The notes beneath the pieces are model-generated. The model made no database searches and was not told the origin of the DNA. It saw only the letters and a list, made by a program, of their open reading frames with translations. The position numbers were made by a program, and so were the translations under genes. Below, piece after piece: positions 18,145 through 26,337 of a stretch of DNA of 64,000 nucleotides. The stretch is from Methylobacterium soli (GTDB lineage: Bacteria; Pseudomonadota; Alphaproteobacteria; Rhizobiales; Beijerinckiaceae), in NCBI RefSeq assembly GCF_008806385.1, contig NZ_VZZK01000001.1, forward strand, positions 1-64,000, written 5' to 3'. Numbering within the stretch: position 1 is the stretch's first letter; every line of letters begins with the position of its first letter.

Positions 18145-19326
18145 ATGGACCGCGATTCGCACGTCACGGCAGGTGAGGCCGTGCGCGACGATGCTCATTC
18201 CGGGGCCGACCGACAGGGCATCGGGGCCGGCGCCGGCACCCCCGCGCCCCATTCCCCGGTGATGGCCTGGAACGAGTGGGACCCCCTGGAGGAGGTCATC
18301 GTCGGCTCCCTCGACGGCGCCACGATCCCGACCCACCACCTGACCGTGATCTTCAACCTGCCGCGGGCCGCGCAGCCCTTCTACCGCTTCGCGTCGGGGT
18401 GGAAGTACCCGAAATTCATGAAGAAGCTCGCGCAGGCCGAGCTCGACAACTTCATCAAGATCCTGGCCGGCGAGGGCGTCACCGTCCGGCGCCCCGACAC
18501 GGTCGATTTCTCGCGCAAGTTCAAGGCGCCGCGCTGGTCGTCGCGCGGTTTCTGCGTGGCCTGCCCGCGCGATCCCTACCTCGTCATCGGCGACGAGATC
18601 ATCGAGAGCCCGATGTGCTGGCGCTCGCGCTACTTCGAGGGCGACGCCTACCGCGCGCTGTTCAAGGAGTATTTCCGCAACGGCGCCCGCTGGACCTCGG
18701 CTCCGCGCCCGCAGCTCACGGACGAGCTCTACAATTACGATTACCGGGTGCCGAACCTGAAGGCCGGCGAGCCGATGCAGTTCACCGTGAACGAGTTCGA
18801 GCCCGTCTTCGACGCGGCCGATTTCGTTCGCTGCGGGCGTGACCTTTTCGTCACGCGCTCCAACGTCACGAACCTGATGGGCATCGAGTGGCTGCGCCGC
18901 CACCTCGGTCCCGGCTTCCGGATCCACGAGATCGAGAGCCGCTGCCCGCAGCCGATGCATATCGACTCGTCCTTCATGCCGCTCGCGCCCGGCAAGGTGC
19001 TGGTCAACCCGGATTACGTCGATGTCGAGCGCCTGCCCGCGGTGCTCAAGAAGTGGGACGTGCTGATCGCGCCCCGCCCCGACCCGGTCTCGGGGTTCAT
19101 GAGCAAGATCTCGATGTGCTCGCCCTGGACCTCGATCAACGTCCTGGCCCTCGACGAGAAGAAGATCGTCGTCGACGCTAGCCAGCCGACCCTGATCAAG
19201 GCCCTCAAGGATTGGGGCTTCGATCCGATCCCGGCGCCGTTCCTGTCCTACGGCCCGTTCGGCGGCTCCTTCCACTGCGCCACCCTCGACGTGCGCCGCC
19301 GCGGCACGCTGAAATCCTACTTCTAG
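18145..19326 (+). CDS. Amidinotransferase of the arginine:glycine / inosamine family, proposed hopanoid guanidinylase
   Basis: 393 residues. From residue 42 (AWNEWDPLEEVIVGS) to the C-terminus (DVRRRGTLKSYF) it follows vertebrate mitochondrial glycine amidinotransferase closely. The catalytic triad positions are present: the DAADF aspartate region at 223-227, H272 in MHIDSSF, and nucleophile C378 in GSFHCATLDV. The family moves an amidino group from arginine to a primary amine. Acceptors include glycine and aminocyclitols such as inosamine phosphate in streptomycin synthesis. The first 40 residues are unconserved. ATG 18145 follows AGAAGGGGA. Its divergence from hpnL-M-I-J-K leads me to infer that the aminocyclitol of bacteriohopanetetrol cyclitol ether is the acceptor; guanidinoacetate synthesis is the alternative. 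Confidence 0.88.
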   Translation: MDRDSHVTAGEAVRDDAHSGADRQGIGAGAGTPAPHSPVMAWNEWDPLEEVIVGSLDGATIPTHHLTVIFNLPRAAQPFYRFASGWKYPKFMKKLAQAELDNFIKILAGEGVTVRRPDTVDFSRKFKAPRWSSRGFCVACPRDPYLVIGDEIIESPMCWRSRYFEGDAYRALFKEYFRNGARWTSAPRPQLTDELYNYDYRVPNLKAGEPMQFTVNEFEPVFDAADFVRCGRDLFVTRSNVTNLMGIEWLRRHLGPGFRIHEIESRCPQPMHIDSSFMPLAPGKVLVNPDYVDVERLPAVLKKWDVLIAPRPDPVSGFMSKISMCSPWTSINVLALDEKKIVVDASQPTLIKALKDWGFDPIPAPFLSYGPFGGSFHCATLDVRRRGTLKSYF

Positions 19327-19352
19327 GCCTGTCGCGCAGGTTCGATCATGGG

Positions 19353-19381
19353 AAGGGGCGTGCCGTGCCGGCGCGCCCCTT
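19353..19381 (+). terminator. Probable terminator after the amidinotransferase gene
   Basis: An 8-bp stem, AAGGGGCG (19353-19360) with CGCCCCTT (19374-19381), about 27 bp after the stop codon and followed by TCC. The loop is 13 nt and itself G+C-rich. The T-run is short, so this is a moderate call. It would isolate the amidinotransferase as a single-gene transcript. Confidence 0.5.
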
Positions 19382-19515
19382 TCCGGTTCGTGGGGCATGC
19401 CGGCGTTGCGGGGCCGACACAGGCGCGCCCGATCCGGAGGCGGCGCGCCTGCGCCCGCGTGCGAACCGCGCGGTTTGTGTCCATAAGGTGCGCCGAACGC
19501 ACTCTGGACGCCCCG

Positions 19516-20379
19516 ATGGTCTCGCGACACCCGCTGGTCTGCCTGCCCGCCCGTCTCGCGGGTCCCGCCTTGGCGGCCGCGATCCTGGCCGGGCCCGCAT
19601 TCGCGGCCGACCTGGCGATCGCGCCCGAGGTCCCGGTCTTCGAGAAGCTCGACCGGACGCTCTGGATCGTCACCCTGACGGGCAACATCCAGGCGACCCC
19701 CCGCTCGCCCGGCAGCGACGAGTACACGGCCTTGGGCTATCCCGGCATCGGCATCCGCGAGGCCGGCACGCCGCAGCGCTTCTCCACGCCCGATGACGGG
19801 GTCAGCTTCTCGGTCTATGACAGCGAGCGCTTCCGCTTCGGGGCGACCGCCCGCTACGTTCCCGGGCGCTACTTCGCGGATGACCGCCGCCACCTGTTCG
19901 GGTTGCGCGACGCGGGGTTCGCCGTCGAGCCGGGCGCGTTCGTCGAGTATTACCCGGTGTCGTGGCTGCGCGCGCGCGGGGAGTTGCGGCACGGGATCTT
20001 CGGGCATCACGGCTTCGTCGGCTCGGTCGGCCTCGACGTGATCCAGCCGGTGGGCCGGTTCCAGGTCTCGCTCGGGCCGCGCTTCAACTTCGGCGACCAG
20101 GCCTTCGCGCGGCGCTATTTCGGCGTGACGCCCATCGAGGCACTCGTCAACGACCGGATCACCGCCTTCACGCCCGGCAGCTACGTGACGGCCGGCGGGC
20201 TCGGGGCCCTCACCTACACCTTCAGCGAGCAATGGGCCGCGACCGGCTATGCCGGCTACAATCGCATCCTCGGCGCGACCGCCGACAGCCCGCTGGTGCG
20301 CCGCGGCTTCGGCTCGCCGAACCAGTACGTGTTCGGCGCCAAGGTGGATTACAGCTTCACGGTGCCGGCCCCGTTCTGA
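19516..20379 (+). CDS. MipA/OmpV family outer-membrane protein
   Basis: 287 residues. A signal peptide ends at AGPAFAADLA, followed by a beta-barrel protein with alternating residues and an aromatic C-terminus (YVFGAKVDYSFTVPAPF). The pattern (LGYPGIGIREAG, PGRYFADDRRHLFGL, EQWAATGYAGYNRILGATADSPLVRR) is that of MipA/OmpV scaffold porin-like proteins. ATG 19516 is chosen for the signal peptide; the frame is open upstream but codes for nothing sensible. The function in this organism is unknown. It is separated from the amidinotransferase by 189 bp that include a terminator, so the two are probably not linked. Confidence 0.8.
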   Translation: MVSRHPLVCLPARLAGPALAAAILAGPAFAADLAIAPEVPVFEKLDRTLWIVTLTGNIQATPRSPGSDEYTALGYPGIGIREAGTPQRFSTPDDGVSFSVYDSERFRFGATARYVPGRYFADDRRHLFGLRDAGFAVEPGAFVEYYPVSWLRARGELRHGIFGHHGFVGSVGLDVIQPVGRFQVSLGPRFNFGDQAFARRYFGVTPIEALVNDRITAFTPGSYVTAGGLGALTYTFSEQWAATGYAGYNRILGATADSPLVRRGFGSPNQYVFGAKVDYSFTVPAPF

Positions 20380-20620
20380 GGGGCGCCCGCTCCGCCGCCG
20401 ATGCGGCCGGGCCCCTCAGGCGCCCGGATGCTCCGCCCGGCGCCCGGCGGTACGCGAGCCTGGCGAGGACGAGGGCGCCGCCGATCTGCAGGAAACCGTT
20501 CTCGGCGAGATCCGGCGGGGCGCCATTCCAGTGCAGGATCAGGCGCGTCATCGCGTTCAGGGCGATGAGGCCGACGCAGAAGGCGGCGGCTGCGGCGAGG
20601 GCGGCGACGAAATCGGGCAT
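20357..20620 (-). CDS. Small hypothetical membrane protein
   Basis: 87 residues with one clear hydrophobic helix near the N-terminus (DFVAALAAAAAFCVGLIALNA) and a second weaker one (ENGFLQIGGALVLARLAY). The rest is arginine/alanine/proline-rich. I do not recognise a family. It overlaps the 3' end of the MipA-like gene by 23 bp on the opposite strand. The hydrophobic pattern and fair codon usage make a real gene plausible, but this is one of the weaker calls here. Confidence 0.5.
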   Translation of the reverse strand: MPDFVAALAAAAAFCVGLIALNAMTRLILHWNGAPPDLAENGFLQIGGALVLARLAYRRAPGGASGRLRGPAASAAERAPLRTGPAP

Positions 20621-20722
20621 GGCGGCGCGTCCCGGACGGGGAACGAGACGCCTAGCAAGCGGCGCGCCAGGAAGGCTCCGGGCAACGGCTTCTCGCGAGG
20701 CCCCGAGCCCTCGGGGCCGGGC

Positions 20723-21334
20723 TCAGCCGGCGGGCGGCTGGCTCGCCAGCATCGAGGGCCGCTCGGCGAAGCCCGCATACCAGGCGGCGAGCGCCGGGTG
20801 CCGGTCGCGCCAGGCGAGGTCGCCGAAGCGCAGATCGAGGTAGCCCAGCGCGCTCGCGACCGCGATGGTGCCGATATCGACCCGGCCCGCGAAGCTCCGG
20901 GCCGTCCCTTCGAACCAGCCGAGGGCCGAGGCGATCTTGGCCGTCTGCCCGTCGATCCAGGCCGCCGAGCGCTCGCCCTCCTGCCGCGCCGTCAGCTCGT
21001 AGCGGATCAGCAGCGCCGCATCGAGGACGCCGTCGGCGAGGGATTGCTCGTTCAGCGCGCGCCAGCGATCGGCGCCGGCCGCCGGGAACAGCCTGTTGCC
21101 CCCGAGATCGTCGAGGTACTCGCAGATGACGCGGCTGTCGGCGATCGCCGTGCCCGCATCGTCGATGAGGGTCGGGACCTGCGCCAGCGGGTGCTTGGCC
21201 AGCACGCTCTGGTCGCGCTTCATCGGGTGGACGGCGCTCGGCAGGAGCTCGATCCGGTCGGCGAGGCCGAGCTCGTGGGCGACCACCATCACCTTTCGGA
21301 CGAAGGGCGAGAAATGCGAGTGGAAGAGCTGCAT
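20723..21334 (-). CDS. Glutathione S-transferase family protein
   Basis: 203 residues. The N-terminal thioredoxin-like domain (1-80) shows LFHSHFSPFVRKVMVVAHE with a serine in the active-site position, the cis-proline loop QVPTLIDD, and the glutathione-binding DSRVICEYLDD. The C-terminal helical domain carries the N-capping signature DIGTIAVASALGYLDLR. Substrate unknown; relatives act on electrophiles or in glutathione-linked isomerisation. ATG 21334 fits the conserved N-terminus exactly. It lies 35 bp downstream of the alpha/beta hydrolase gene on the same strand and may be co-transcribed with it. Confidence 0.88.
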   Translation of the reverse strand: MQLFHSHFSPFVRKVMVVAHELGLADRIELLPSAVHPMKRDQSVLAKHPLAQVPTLIDDAGTAIADSRVICEYLDDLGGNRLFPAAGADRWRALNEQSLADGVLDAALLIRYELTARQEGERSAAWIDGQTAKIASALGWFEGTARSFAGRVDIGTIAVASALGYLDLRFGDLAWRDRHPALAAWYAGFAERPSMLASQPPAG

Positions 21335-21369
21335 GGGCTGGGCGTCTCGGTCTCGGGCGGTGATCGGGC

Positions 21370-22554
21370 TCAGGGCCGGCGGGGCGCCGTGGCGTTGCGG
21401 GCGGCCGGCGCCGGGCTCGCCGCAGGCGCGGCGGGCGCGTGCGGCGGGCTCGGGCGCGGCGTCTCGACCGCGAGACGCTTCACCGGCCAGCCATCGTTCC
21501 AGCGCTCCATGTCGCTGAAGCGCGAATTGTTCTTGAGGGAGGTCGCGTCGGCCCCCGAGAAGGCCGCGCTCGCCGCGAGGTCGAACGTCTTCCAATAGGC
21601 GAGGAAATCGAGGCTGTCGGCGCGGGCATTGTTGATCTGCGCCACCAGGGTCTGCTGCTCGCCCGTCAGCGACATGTCGGCCGACCACTTGAAGGGCGGG
21701 GCCTTGGCGTCCTTCGGCTCGGGCGGCAGCTTGATGGCGCCCCCGTCGAAGGCCGGATCCATGCCGGCCGGCGAGGACAGGGTGGCGGTCAGCGCCGGGA
21801 AGCCGTGGTCGTCCGAGAGGGCGCGCACGAGGAGCTTGCGGTCCTGCGGCACGGCGCTCGCCTCGCGCAGGAGCCGGCGGGCCGCCGCGTCGGCCGCGCG
21901 CGCGTCCTTGTCGCCGATCACCGTGATCAGCAGGGTGTCGGGCGCGATGGTCGCCAGGTCCCCGAGCGTGATGCCGCGCGCCTTCGGGTTGCTGGCGATG
22001 CCGCCGGGCATCACCGCGAAGACGAGCTTGGGCGCGGGCAACCCCTGCGCCTTGGCCTCGGCCGCGATGTTGGCGGCGATCGGGGCGCCCGCCAGATGCC
22101 CGATCAGCGCCACCTTGGCGAGATTCGGCTTGGCATCCGGATCACTCGCGAGATCGTCGAGGGCCGCCTTCAGCAGACGCTCGGCATTGGCGCTCGCATC
22201 CGCCGGCCGGGTGCGGTTCGGCTCCTGGAAGCGCGGGAACAGCACGAGATGCCCCATCCGGGCGAGGTGGTCGATCCAGGCCCCATAGGATTGCGGGTTC
22301 ACCGCGCCCCAGCCGTGCAGGAACACCACGACGGAGCGCCCCTCCGCCGGGGCGGCACCGGATTTGTAGAACGCGAAGGTCGATGCGCTTGGGCGGCCGA
22401 GGCCGCGCTTGACGATGGTGGCCGCCCGGTCCCCGACGCCACCGGGTCCCTCGGCGGGCTGCGCCGGCGGCGTCGCCGCCAGGGCCGGCGAGAGGCCGAC
22501 GAGACATCCGAGCAATCCGCCGACCAGACGGCCGGACCAGAAATTGAGTTGCAT
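21370..22554 (-). CDS. Secreted alpha/beta-hydrolase-fold protein lacking the serine nucleophile
   Basis: 394 residues. A signal peptide (SGRLVGGLLGCLVGLSPALA) precedes a dienelactone-hydrolase-like or chlorophyllase-like fold with the oxyanion segment VVVFLHGWGAVNPQSYGAWI near residue 78. At the nucleophile elbow the sequence is GHLAG (residues 152-156) where active members have GHSAG, so the serine is a leucine (codon CTG). A histidine follows in SDDHGFPAL. It may be a non-catalytic or altered protein. The C-terminus is proline/alanine-rich. ATG 22554 begins the signal peptide. Confidence 0.8.
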   Translation of the reverse strand: MQLNFWSGRLVGGLLGCLVGLSPALAATPPAQPAEGPGGVGDRAATIVKRGLGRPSASTFAFYKSGAAPAEGRSVVVFLHGWGAVNPQSYGAWIDHLARMGHLVLFPRFQEPNRTRPADASANAERLLKAALDDLASDPDAKPNLAKVALIGHLAGAPIAANIAAEAKAQGLPAPKLVFAVMPGGIASNPKARGITLGDLATIAPDTLLITVIGDKDARAADAAARRLLREASAVPQDRKLLVRALSDDHGFPALTATLSSPAGMDPAFDGGAIKLPPEPKDAKAPPFKWSADMSLTGEQQTLVAQINNARADSLDFLAYWKTFDLAASAAFSGADATSLKNNSRFSDMERWNDGWPVKRLAVETPRPSPPHAPAAPAASPAPAARNATAPRRP

Positions 22555-22671
22555 GTGGGGCTCGACGGTACGGACGCAACCGGCGGAGCCGGTGGCGCTA
22601 CATAGCAGATTTGCCCCTGCTGGCGATGTCGCGGAAGCCACGCCGGGGCTGCATGACAATGCCGGCGCGGC

Positions 22672-22881
22672 TCACCCGGCGGCCTGCGCGCGGGCGATCT
22701 GCGATTCGACGCGGCGGGCCAGGTCGGCGAGCAGGCCGGAGGGCGTCTCGTCCGTCACCGGGGCGTAGTGGCTGCGCAGGTCCTCGCCGATCATCGCGAG
22801 CCGCGTCGTCTCGCAGGGCGCGCCGGCCGAAACCCAAGTCTGGCCGTAGCGCGCGGCGTGGTCGGGGGTCACGATCTTCAT
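22672..22881 (-). CDS. Small hypothetical protein
   Basis: 69 residues (MKIVTPDHAARYGQTW...). It is soluble and slightly acidic with a C-terminal amphipathic helix (SGLLADLARRVESQIARAQ). No family recognised. It lies 49 bp after the response regulator gene on the same strand and could be co-transcribed. The start is ATG 22881 rather than the upstream ATG 22917, because the protein character changes there. Codon choice is like that of neighbouring genes, which supports it. Confidence 0.55.
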   Translation of the reverse strand: MKIVTPDHAARYGQTWVSAGAPCETTRLAMIGEDLRSHYAPVTDETPSGLLADLARRVESQIARAQAAG

Positions 22882-22930
22882 CCGGCTCTCGTCTTGTGCT
22901 GCGGCGAACCGTCTCAACGAGGCTTCGGCG

Positions 22931-23389
22931 TCAGGTTTCCATCTCGCGCGAAATTAATTTTCCGCCGGGCCCGATGACGGAGGGTCCGCTGCGGCTGCCA
23001 TCCGGCCGGCCGGCGGCCTCCTCGACCCAGGCCAGGATGTCCTGCGCCCGCCAGGGCTTGGGGATGAAGGTCGCGGAGACCCGCAGGTCGCTCGGCTGGT
23101 CGCCGGCATCGCCGGAGGTCAGGAGCACGCGCACGCGGGGCCACGTCACCCCGATGATGCGGGCGAGCTCGAAGCCGCCGATCGGCCCGGGCGTGCGCAC
23201 GTCCGAGAACACGACGCTGACATCCTCGGCGCGGTCGTTGAGGATCGCGAGGGCGAGCTCGGCGGTCTCGGCCTCGATCACCGTGAAGCCGGTCTCTTCC
23301 AGGAGCGTGGCCGCGAGGAAGCGCTCGTCGGGTTGGTCCTCCACGACGAGGATGACCGGCTTTGTTCCCGACGGGTTCGCGTCACTCAT
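22931..23389 (-). CDS. Single-domain response regulator (CheY-like)
   Basis: 152 residues, essentially one receiver domain. Acidic pocket residue D18 is in VVEDQPDE, the phosphoacceptor D63 in FSDVRTPG, the switch threonine T91 in LLTSGD and the lysine K111 in FIPKPW. There is no output domain; the last 25 residues are a polar tail. Stand-alone receivers of this type are abundant in alphaproteobacteria and pass phosphate between histidine kinases. No kinase gene is nearby. ATG 23389 is chosen over ATG 23428 because the receiver fold starts about eight residues later. Confidence 0.85.
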   Translation of the reverse strand: MSDANPSGTKPVILVVEDQPDERFLAATLLEETGFTVIEAETAELALAILNDRAEDVSVVFSDVRTPGPIGGFELARIIGVTWPRVRVLLTSGDAGDQPSDLRVSATFIPKPWRAQDILAWVEEAAGRPDGSRSGPSVIGPGGKLISREMET

Positions 23390-23469
23390 GGTCCGGGACA
23401 CTCTATCTGGGCTGAACGGCGAGCCCACGGTTTTGTTTCATCGAATCTTCGCCGTAACAAAGCGGGCGC

Positions 23470-23554
23470 GCATCGAAGCAAGACCTGCATCGAAGCAAGA
23501 TCTGAATCGAAGCAAGACCGGCGTCGATGCAAAGCCGACATCGACACAAGACCT
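23470..23554. repeat. Five tandem copies of a 17-bp unit
   Basis: Units start at 23470, 23487, 23504, 23521 and 23538. The first two differ at one base; the third to fifth drift at two to five positions but keep the core TCGA..CAA. The array lies in the gap between the response regulator start and the dienelactone hydrolase stop, outside any gene I accept, and is less G+C-rich than its surroundings. Confidence 0.85.
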
Positions 23555-23619
23555 GCCTCGCATCCTCGCACATCCCGGCGCGCGCAGCCGTGTCCCTCAG
23601 AGCACAGGCCGTCAGGAGA

Positions 23620-24537
23620 TCAGCCGACGCCGTTCGCCTTGAGGAAGTCGAGCGCCTTCGACCACCCGGCCGCGGCCGCGTCCTTGCGGTAGCTCGGGCG
23701 GTAATCGGCATGGAAGCCGTGGGGCGCGTCGGGGAACACCGTGAGGGTGACGGACTTGCCGGCGGCGTTCGCCTTGTCGCGCGCCGCCTCCACGGAGGCG
23801 ACCGGAATGCCCGTGTCGGCGCCGCCATAGAGGGCGAGGAGCGGCGCGTGGATCTCGGCCGCGACGTCGCCGGCCGTGCGCGGCTGGATGCCCGTGCGCT
23901 CGCCGCCGACCGGGCCGTACCAGGCGACGGCGGCCTTCAGGTCGCGGCGATGCGCCGCGTAGAGCCAGACCGCGCGCCCACCCCGGCACCAGCCCATGAC
24001 GCCGATCCGCTCCGGATCGCCCTTCGACGCGGAGGCCGCCCAGACGATCGTGGCGTCGAGATCGGCCATCCACTGCGCGTCGGGCGTCTTGGCGATGACG
24101 TCGCGGACGATCTCCTGCACATCCGTCATGCGGGAGAGGTCCCCCTGCCGGGCGTAGAGCTCGGGCGCGACCGCGCAATAGCCCGCCTTGGCGAGGCGCC
24201 GGCAGATGTCCTTGATGTAGTCGTGGACGCCGAAGATCTCCTCGATGACGAGGACGATCGGGAAGGGCCCCTTCCCCTCCGGCATCGCGCGGTAGCCGGG
24301 CATCGGCCCGTCACCCGCCGGGATGCGCACCTCGCCGGCCTCGATGCCGGTCGTGTCGGTGTGGATGGCCTGCGCCTCGACCCGGGTGGTCGCGAGCGTC
24401 AGGCCCGTCATCAGGCTCGTCATCACGAAGCCGCGCCGCGACAGGGGCGGCGCGATCAGGCCGTCGAGACCCTCGGATCGGTGATCGGGGCCGGTCCAAT
24501 CCCGCCCGTCGATCGGCTTCGGCGTCTCGTCCTGCAT
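23620..24537 (-). CDS. Dienelactone hydrolase family protein, probably exported
   Basis: 305 residues. An N-terminal extension holds a twin-arginine-like signal (SRRGFVMTSLMTGLTLATTRVEA, residues 33-55). The hydrolase domain has the Cys-Asp-His triad of the family: C184 in GWCRGG, D241 in GGADTGIP and H273 in DAPHGFHADY. Such enzymes open cyclic esters such as dienelactone from aromatic catabolism, but the true substrate here is unknown. No aromatic degradation genes are nearby. The start at ATG 24537 keeps the twin-arginine region intact. Confidence 0.88.
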   Translation of the reverse strand: MQDETPKPIDGRDWTGPDHRSEGLDGLIAPPLSRRGFVMTSLMTGLTLATTRVEAQAIHTDTTGIEAGEVRIPAGDGPMPGYRAMPEGKGPFPIVLVIEEIFGVHDYIKDICRRLAKAGYCAVAPELYARQGDLSRMTDVQEIVRDVIAKTPDAQWMADLDATIVWAASASKGDPERIGVMGWCRGGRAVWLYAAHRRDLKAAVAWYGPVGGERTGIQPRTAGDVAAEIHAPLLALYGGADTGIPVASVEAARDKANAAGKSVTLTVFPDAPHGFHADYRPSYRKDAAAAGWSKALDFLKANGVG

Positions 24538-24601
24538 CCAATCCTCCCATGCGTTTCGCGCGGGAGGGCACCATGCCGGGCGAGCCCGGTCAAATCCGCA
24601 A

Positions 24602-25039
24602 TCAGGCGGTGGCGCGCAGGCCGCCGCTCCGCGCGGGGCGCTCCTCGCTCGCCGGCCTGCGCGGCGCGGGCTTGGGCCGCACGGACTTGGGCCGCACGAT
24701 CTCGCCGAGGCTCAGGAACCCGCCCTCGGAGCCGGCGGGCTGGCCGGCCCGGATGCCGAAGCCGAGGGCGAAGGAATGGCCGAGGATCCCGTCCCGGGCG
24801 ATGGCGAACCGGTCGAGCGCCACCAGGAAGGCCTCACGGAACAGGCTCGGCGTGCACCAGCGCTTCTCGGCCATGTGCAGCGGCCATTCCCACAAACCCT
24901 CGTGGCGGCGCGCGCCGATGCTCGCGCGCGGGATGAAGTAGCCCGTCGCGCGGTGCTCGAGACCTTCGCCCGACAGGCACCACTCGTCGTTCCGGAAGAG
25001 GATGCAATCGTCCGCGTAGGCTTGGCCGCCGTCGATCAT
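24602..25039 (-). CDS. Hypothetical protein
   Basis: 145 residues. The first 95 look like a compact soluble domain rich in aromatic residues and cysteines (YADDCILFRNDEWCLSGEGLEHRATGYFI, LWEWPLHMAEKRWC). The last 45 form a basic, proline/arginine-rich tail with a KSVRPKPAPRRP stretch that could bind nucleic acid. I recognise no family. It stands alone, with 64 bp to the next gene upstream on the strand and 150 bp downstream. Codon usage and the balanced composition of the N-terminal part support a real gene. Confidence 0.6.
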   Translation of the reverse strand: MIDGGQAYADDCILFRNDEWCLSGEGLEHRATGYFIPRASIGARRHEGLWEWPLHMAEKRWCTPSLFREAFLVALDRFAIARDGILGHSFALGFGIRAGQPAGSEGGFLSLGEIVRPKSVRPKPAPRRPASEERPARSGGLRATA

Positions 25040-25189
25040 CGCTGCGCCCCTCAGGCTTGCCGAGTCAGGAACGCTGAAGCGTCCGGATCAGCTTAGAACA
25101 ATAGAGGAACACTGGCTCGAAACGGAACAGGGGTCAAGCTTAACGTTCACGGTGCGTTCGCAAATCCGCGGTTCTGGGCGAAGCGCGCG

Positions 25190-25726
25190 TCAGCGTGCCC
25201 GGAACAGGGGATGCTCGACCCGGTCGCCCGCCCGGATCCCGAGCTTGGCCGCCGTCCCGGCATTGAGCTCCAGCACCGAGAGCACCGGCTCGCCGGAGGG
25301 GATGACCCGGGTGGAGAGCGGCTCCGCGTCGGCCGCGACCCGCGCCACGGTCCCGTCCGCCCGGATGAACACCATGTCGAGGGGCAGATAGGTGTTCTTC
25401 ATCCACATGTTGACCGGCAGGGTCTGGCCGAAATCGAACAGCATGCCGTGATCCGGCGCCATGGTGCGGCGGAACATCAGGCCGCGGGCCCGGCTCGCAT
25501 CGTCGCGCATCACCTCGACCGCGAAGGCGTGGGGGCCATTCTTCGAGCGGATCGTGAGCGCCTCGGTGGCCATTGCCGCCGCCGGGCTCTCGCCCTTGGC
25601 CTGGGCGGCGACAGGCAGAATCTGGAGCGGCAGGATCTGGATCGACAGAATCTGGATCGACAGGAGGAGCGCGAGCGCGAGGCCGGCGACCGGACGGAGG
25701 ATACGGGACACGGGCAGGAACACCAT
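25190..25726 (-). CDS. DUF192 family secreted protein
   Basis: 178 residues. A long hydrophobic signal segment (residues 8-40) contains a five-residue repeat (SIQIL, SIQIL, PLQIL). The mature DUF192 domain shows ARGLMFRRTMAPDHGMLFDF, VNMWMKNTYLPLDMVFI and VLELNAGTAAKLGIRAGDRV, all typical. The function of DUF192 is not established. The ATG overlaps the stop of the cold-shock gene (TGATG), so the two are translationally coupled, a pairing often seen in Rhizobiales. Confidence 0.88.
   Translation of the reverse strand: MVFLPVSRILRPVAGLALALLLSIQILSIQILPLQILPVAAQAKGESPAAAMATEALTIRSKNGPHAFAVEVMRDDASRARGLMFRRTMAPDHGMLFDFGQTLPVNMWMKNTYLPLDMVFIRADGTVARVAADAEPLSTRVIPSGEPVLSVLELNAGTAAKLGIRAGDRVEHPLFRAR
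25614..25658. repeat. Three 15-bp tandem repeats inside the DUF192 signal peptide
   Basis: Units start at 25614, 25629 and 25644 and differ by two or three bases from each other. On the minus strand they encode the repeated pentapeptide (S/P)(I/L)QIL in the hydrophobic core of the signal sequence. The repeat length keeps the frame, so copy-number changes would lengthen or shorten the signal peptide without breaking the gene. Confidence 0.8.
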
Positions 25727-26337
25727 CAATGGGACGATGGCAGGGCCCCGTCGATCAGGCGAACCTCGGCGGCCATCGCCCCCTTGGATCCGTCGCCGTA
25801 GCGCACGAGCACCGCCTCGCCGGGCTTCAGTTCGGCGATACCGTAGCGGCGCAGCGTCTCCATGTGAACGAAGATGTCGGGCGTGCCATCGCCGCGGCTG
25901 AGGAAGCCGAAGCCGCGCAGGCGGTTGAACCACTTCACCACCGCGGTCTCGAGGCCGCTCGTCGGCGTCACGCTCACATGGGTGCGCGGCAGGGGTAGCT
26001 CGGAGGGGTGCGTCGCCGTCGATTGATCGAGGGAGACCACCCGGAAGGCTTGCCAGCCGCGCGTGCGCTCGACCGCCTCGACGACGATGCGGGCCCCCTC
26101 GCTCGCGCCCGAATGGCCGTCACGGCGCAGGCAGGTGATGTGCAGGAGCACGTCCGCGCTGCCATCGTCCGGGACGATGAAGCCGAAGCCCTTCGCGACG
26201 TCGAACCACTTGATGCGCCCGGACACCTCGACGAGGTCGAGGGGACGATCCTGCTCGTGCCCCTGCGCCCGCGCGCCTGCGCTCAAGCCGTCTGCCGAAT
26301 GTGGGCTCTCGAGCCCTGATCCGAATTCGTCAGACAT
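25726..26337 (-). CDS. Double cold-shock-domain protein
   Basis: 203 residues with two cold-shock domains, at about 35-105 and 130-200. The first shows [27 protein letters not shown] and the second [27 protein letters not shown], so both RNP1 (KGFGFI, RGFGFL) and RNP2 (VLLH, IFVH) motifs are kept. They bind single-stranded RNA or DNA, probably as an RNA chaperone. Two-domain CSPs with a variable linker are typical of alphaproteobacteria. ATG 26337 is preferred because upstream codons show no conservation. The stop shares a base with the DUF192 start. Confidence 0.9.
   Translation of the reverse strand: MSDEFGSGLESPHSADGLSAGARAQGHEQDRPLDLVEVSGRIKWFDVAKGFGFIVPDDGSADVLLHITCLRRDGHSGASEGARIVVEAVERTRGWQAFRVVSLDQSTATHPSELPLPRTHVSVTPTSGLETAVVKWFNRLRGFGFLSRGDGTPDIFVHMETLRRYGIAELKPGEAVLVRYGDGSKGAMAAEVRLIDGALPSSH

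Noticed and set aside
23470..23554. CRISPR array
   Set aside because: Units are contiguous 17-bp tandem repeats without spacers and no cas genes are nearby.
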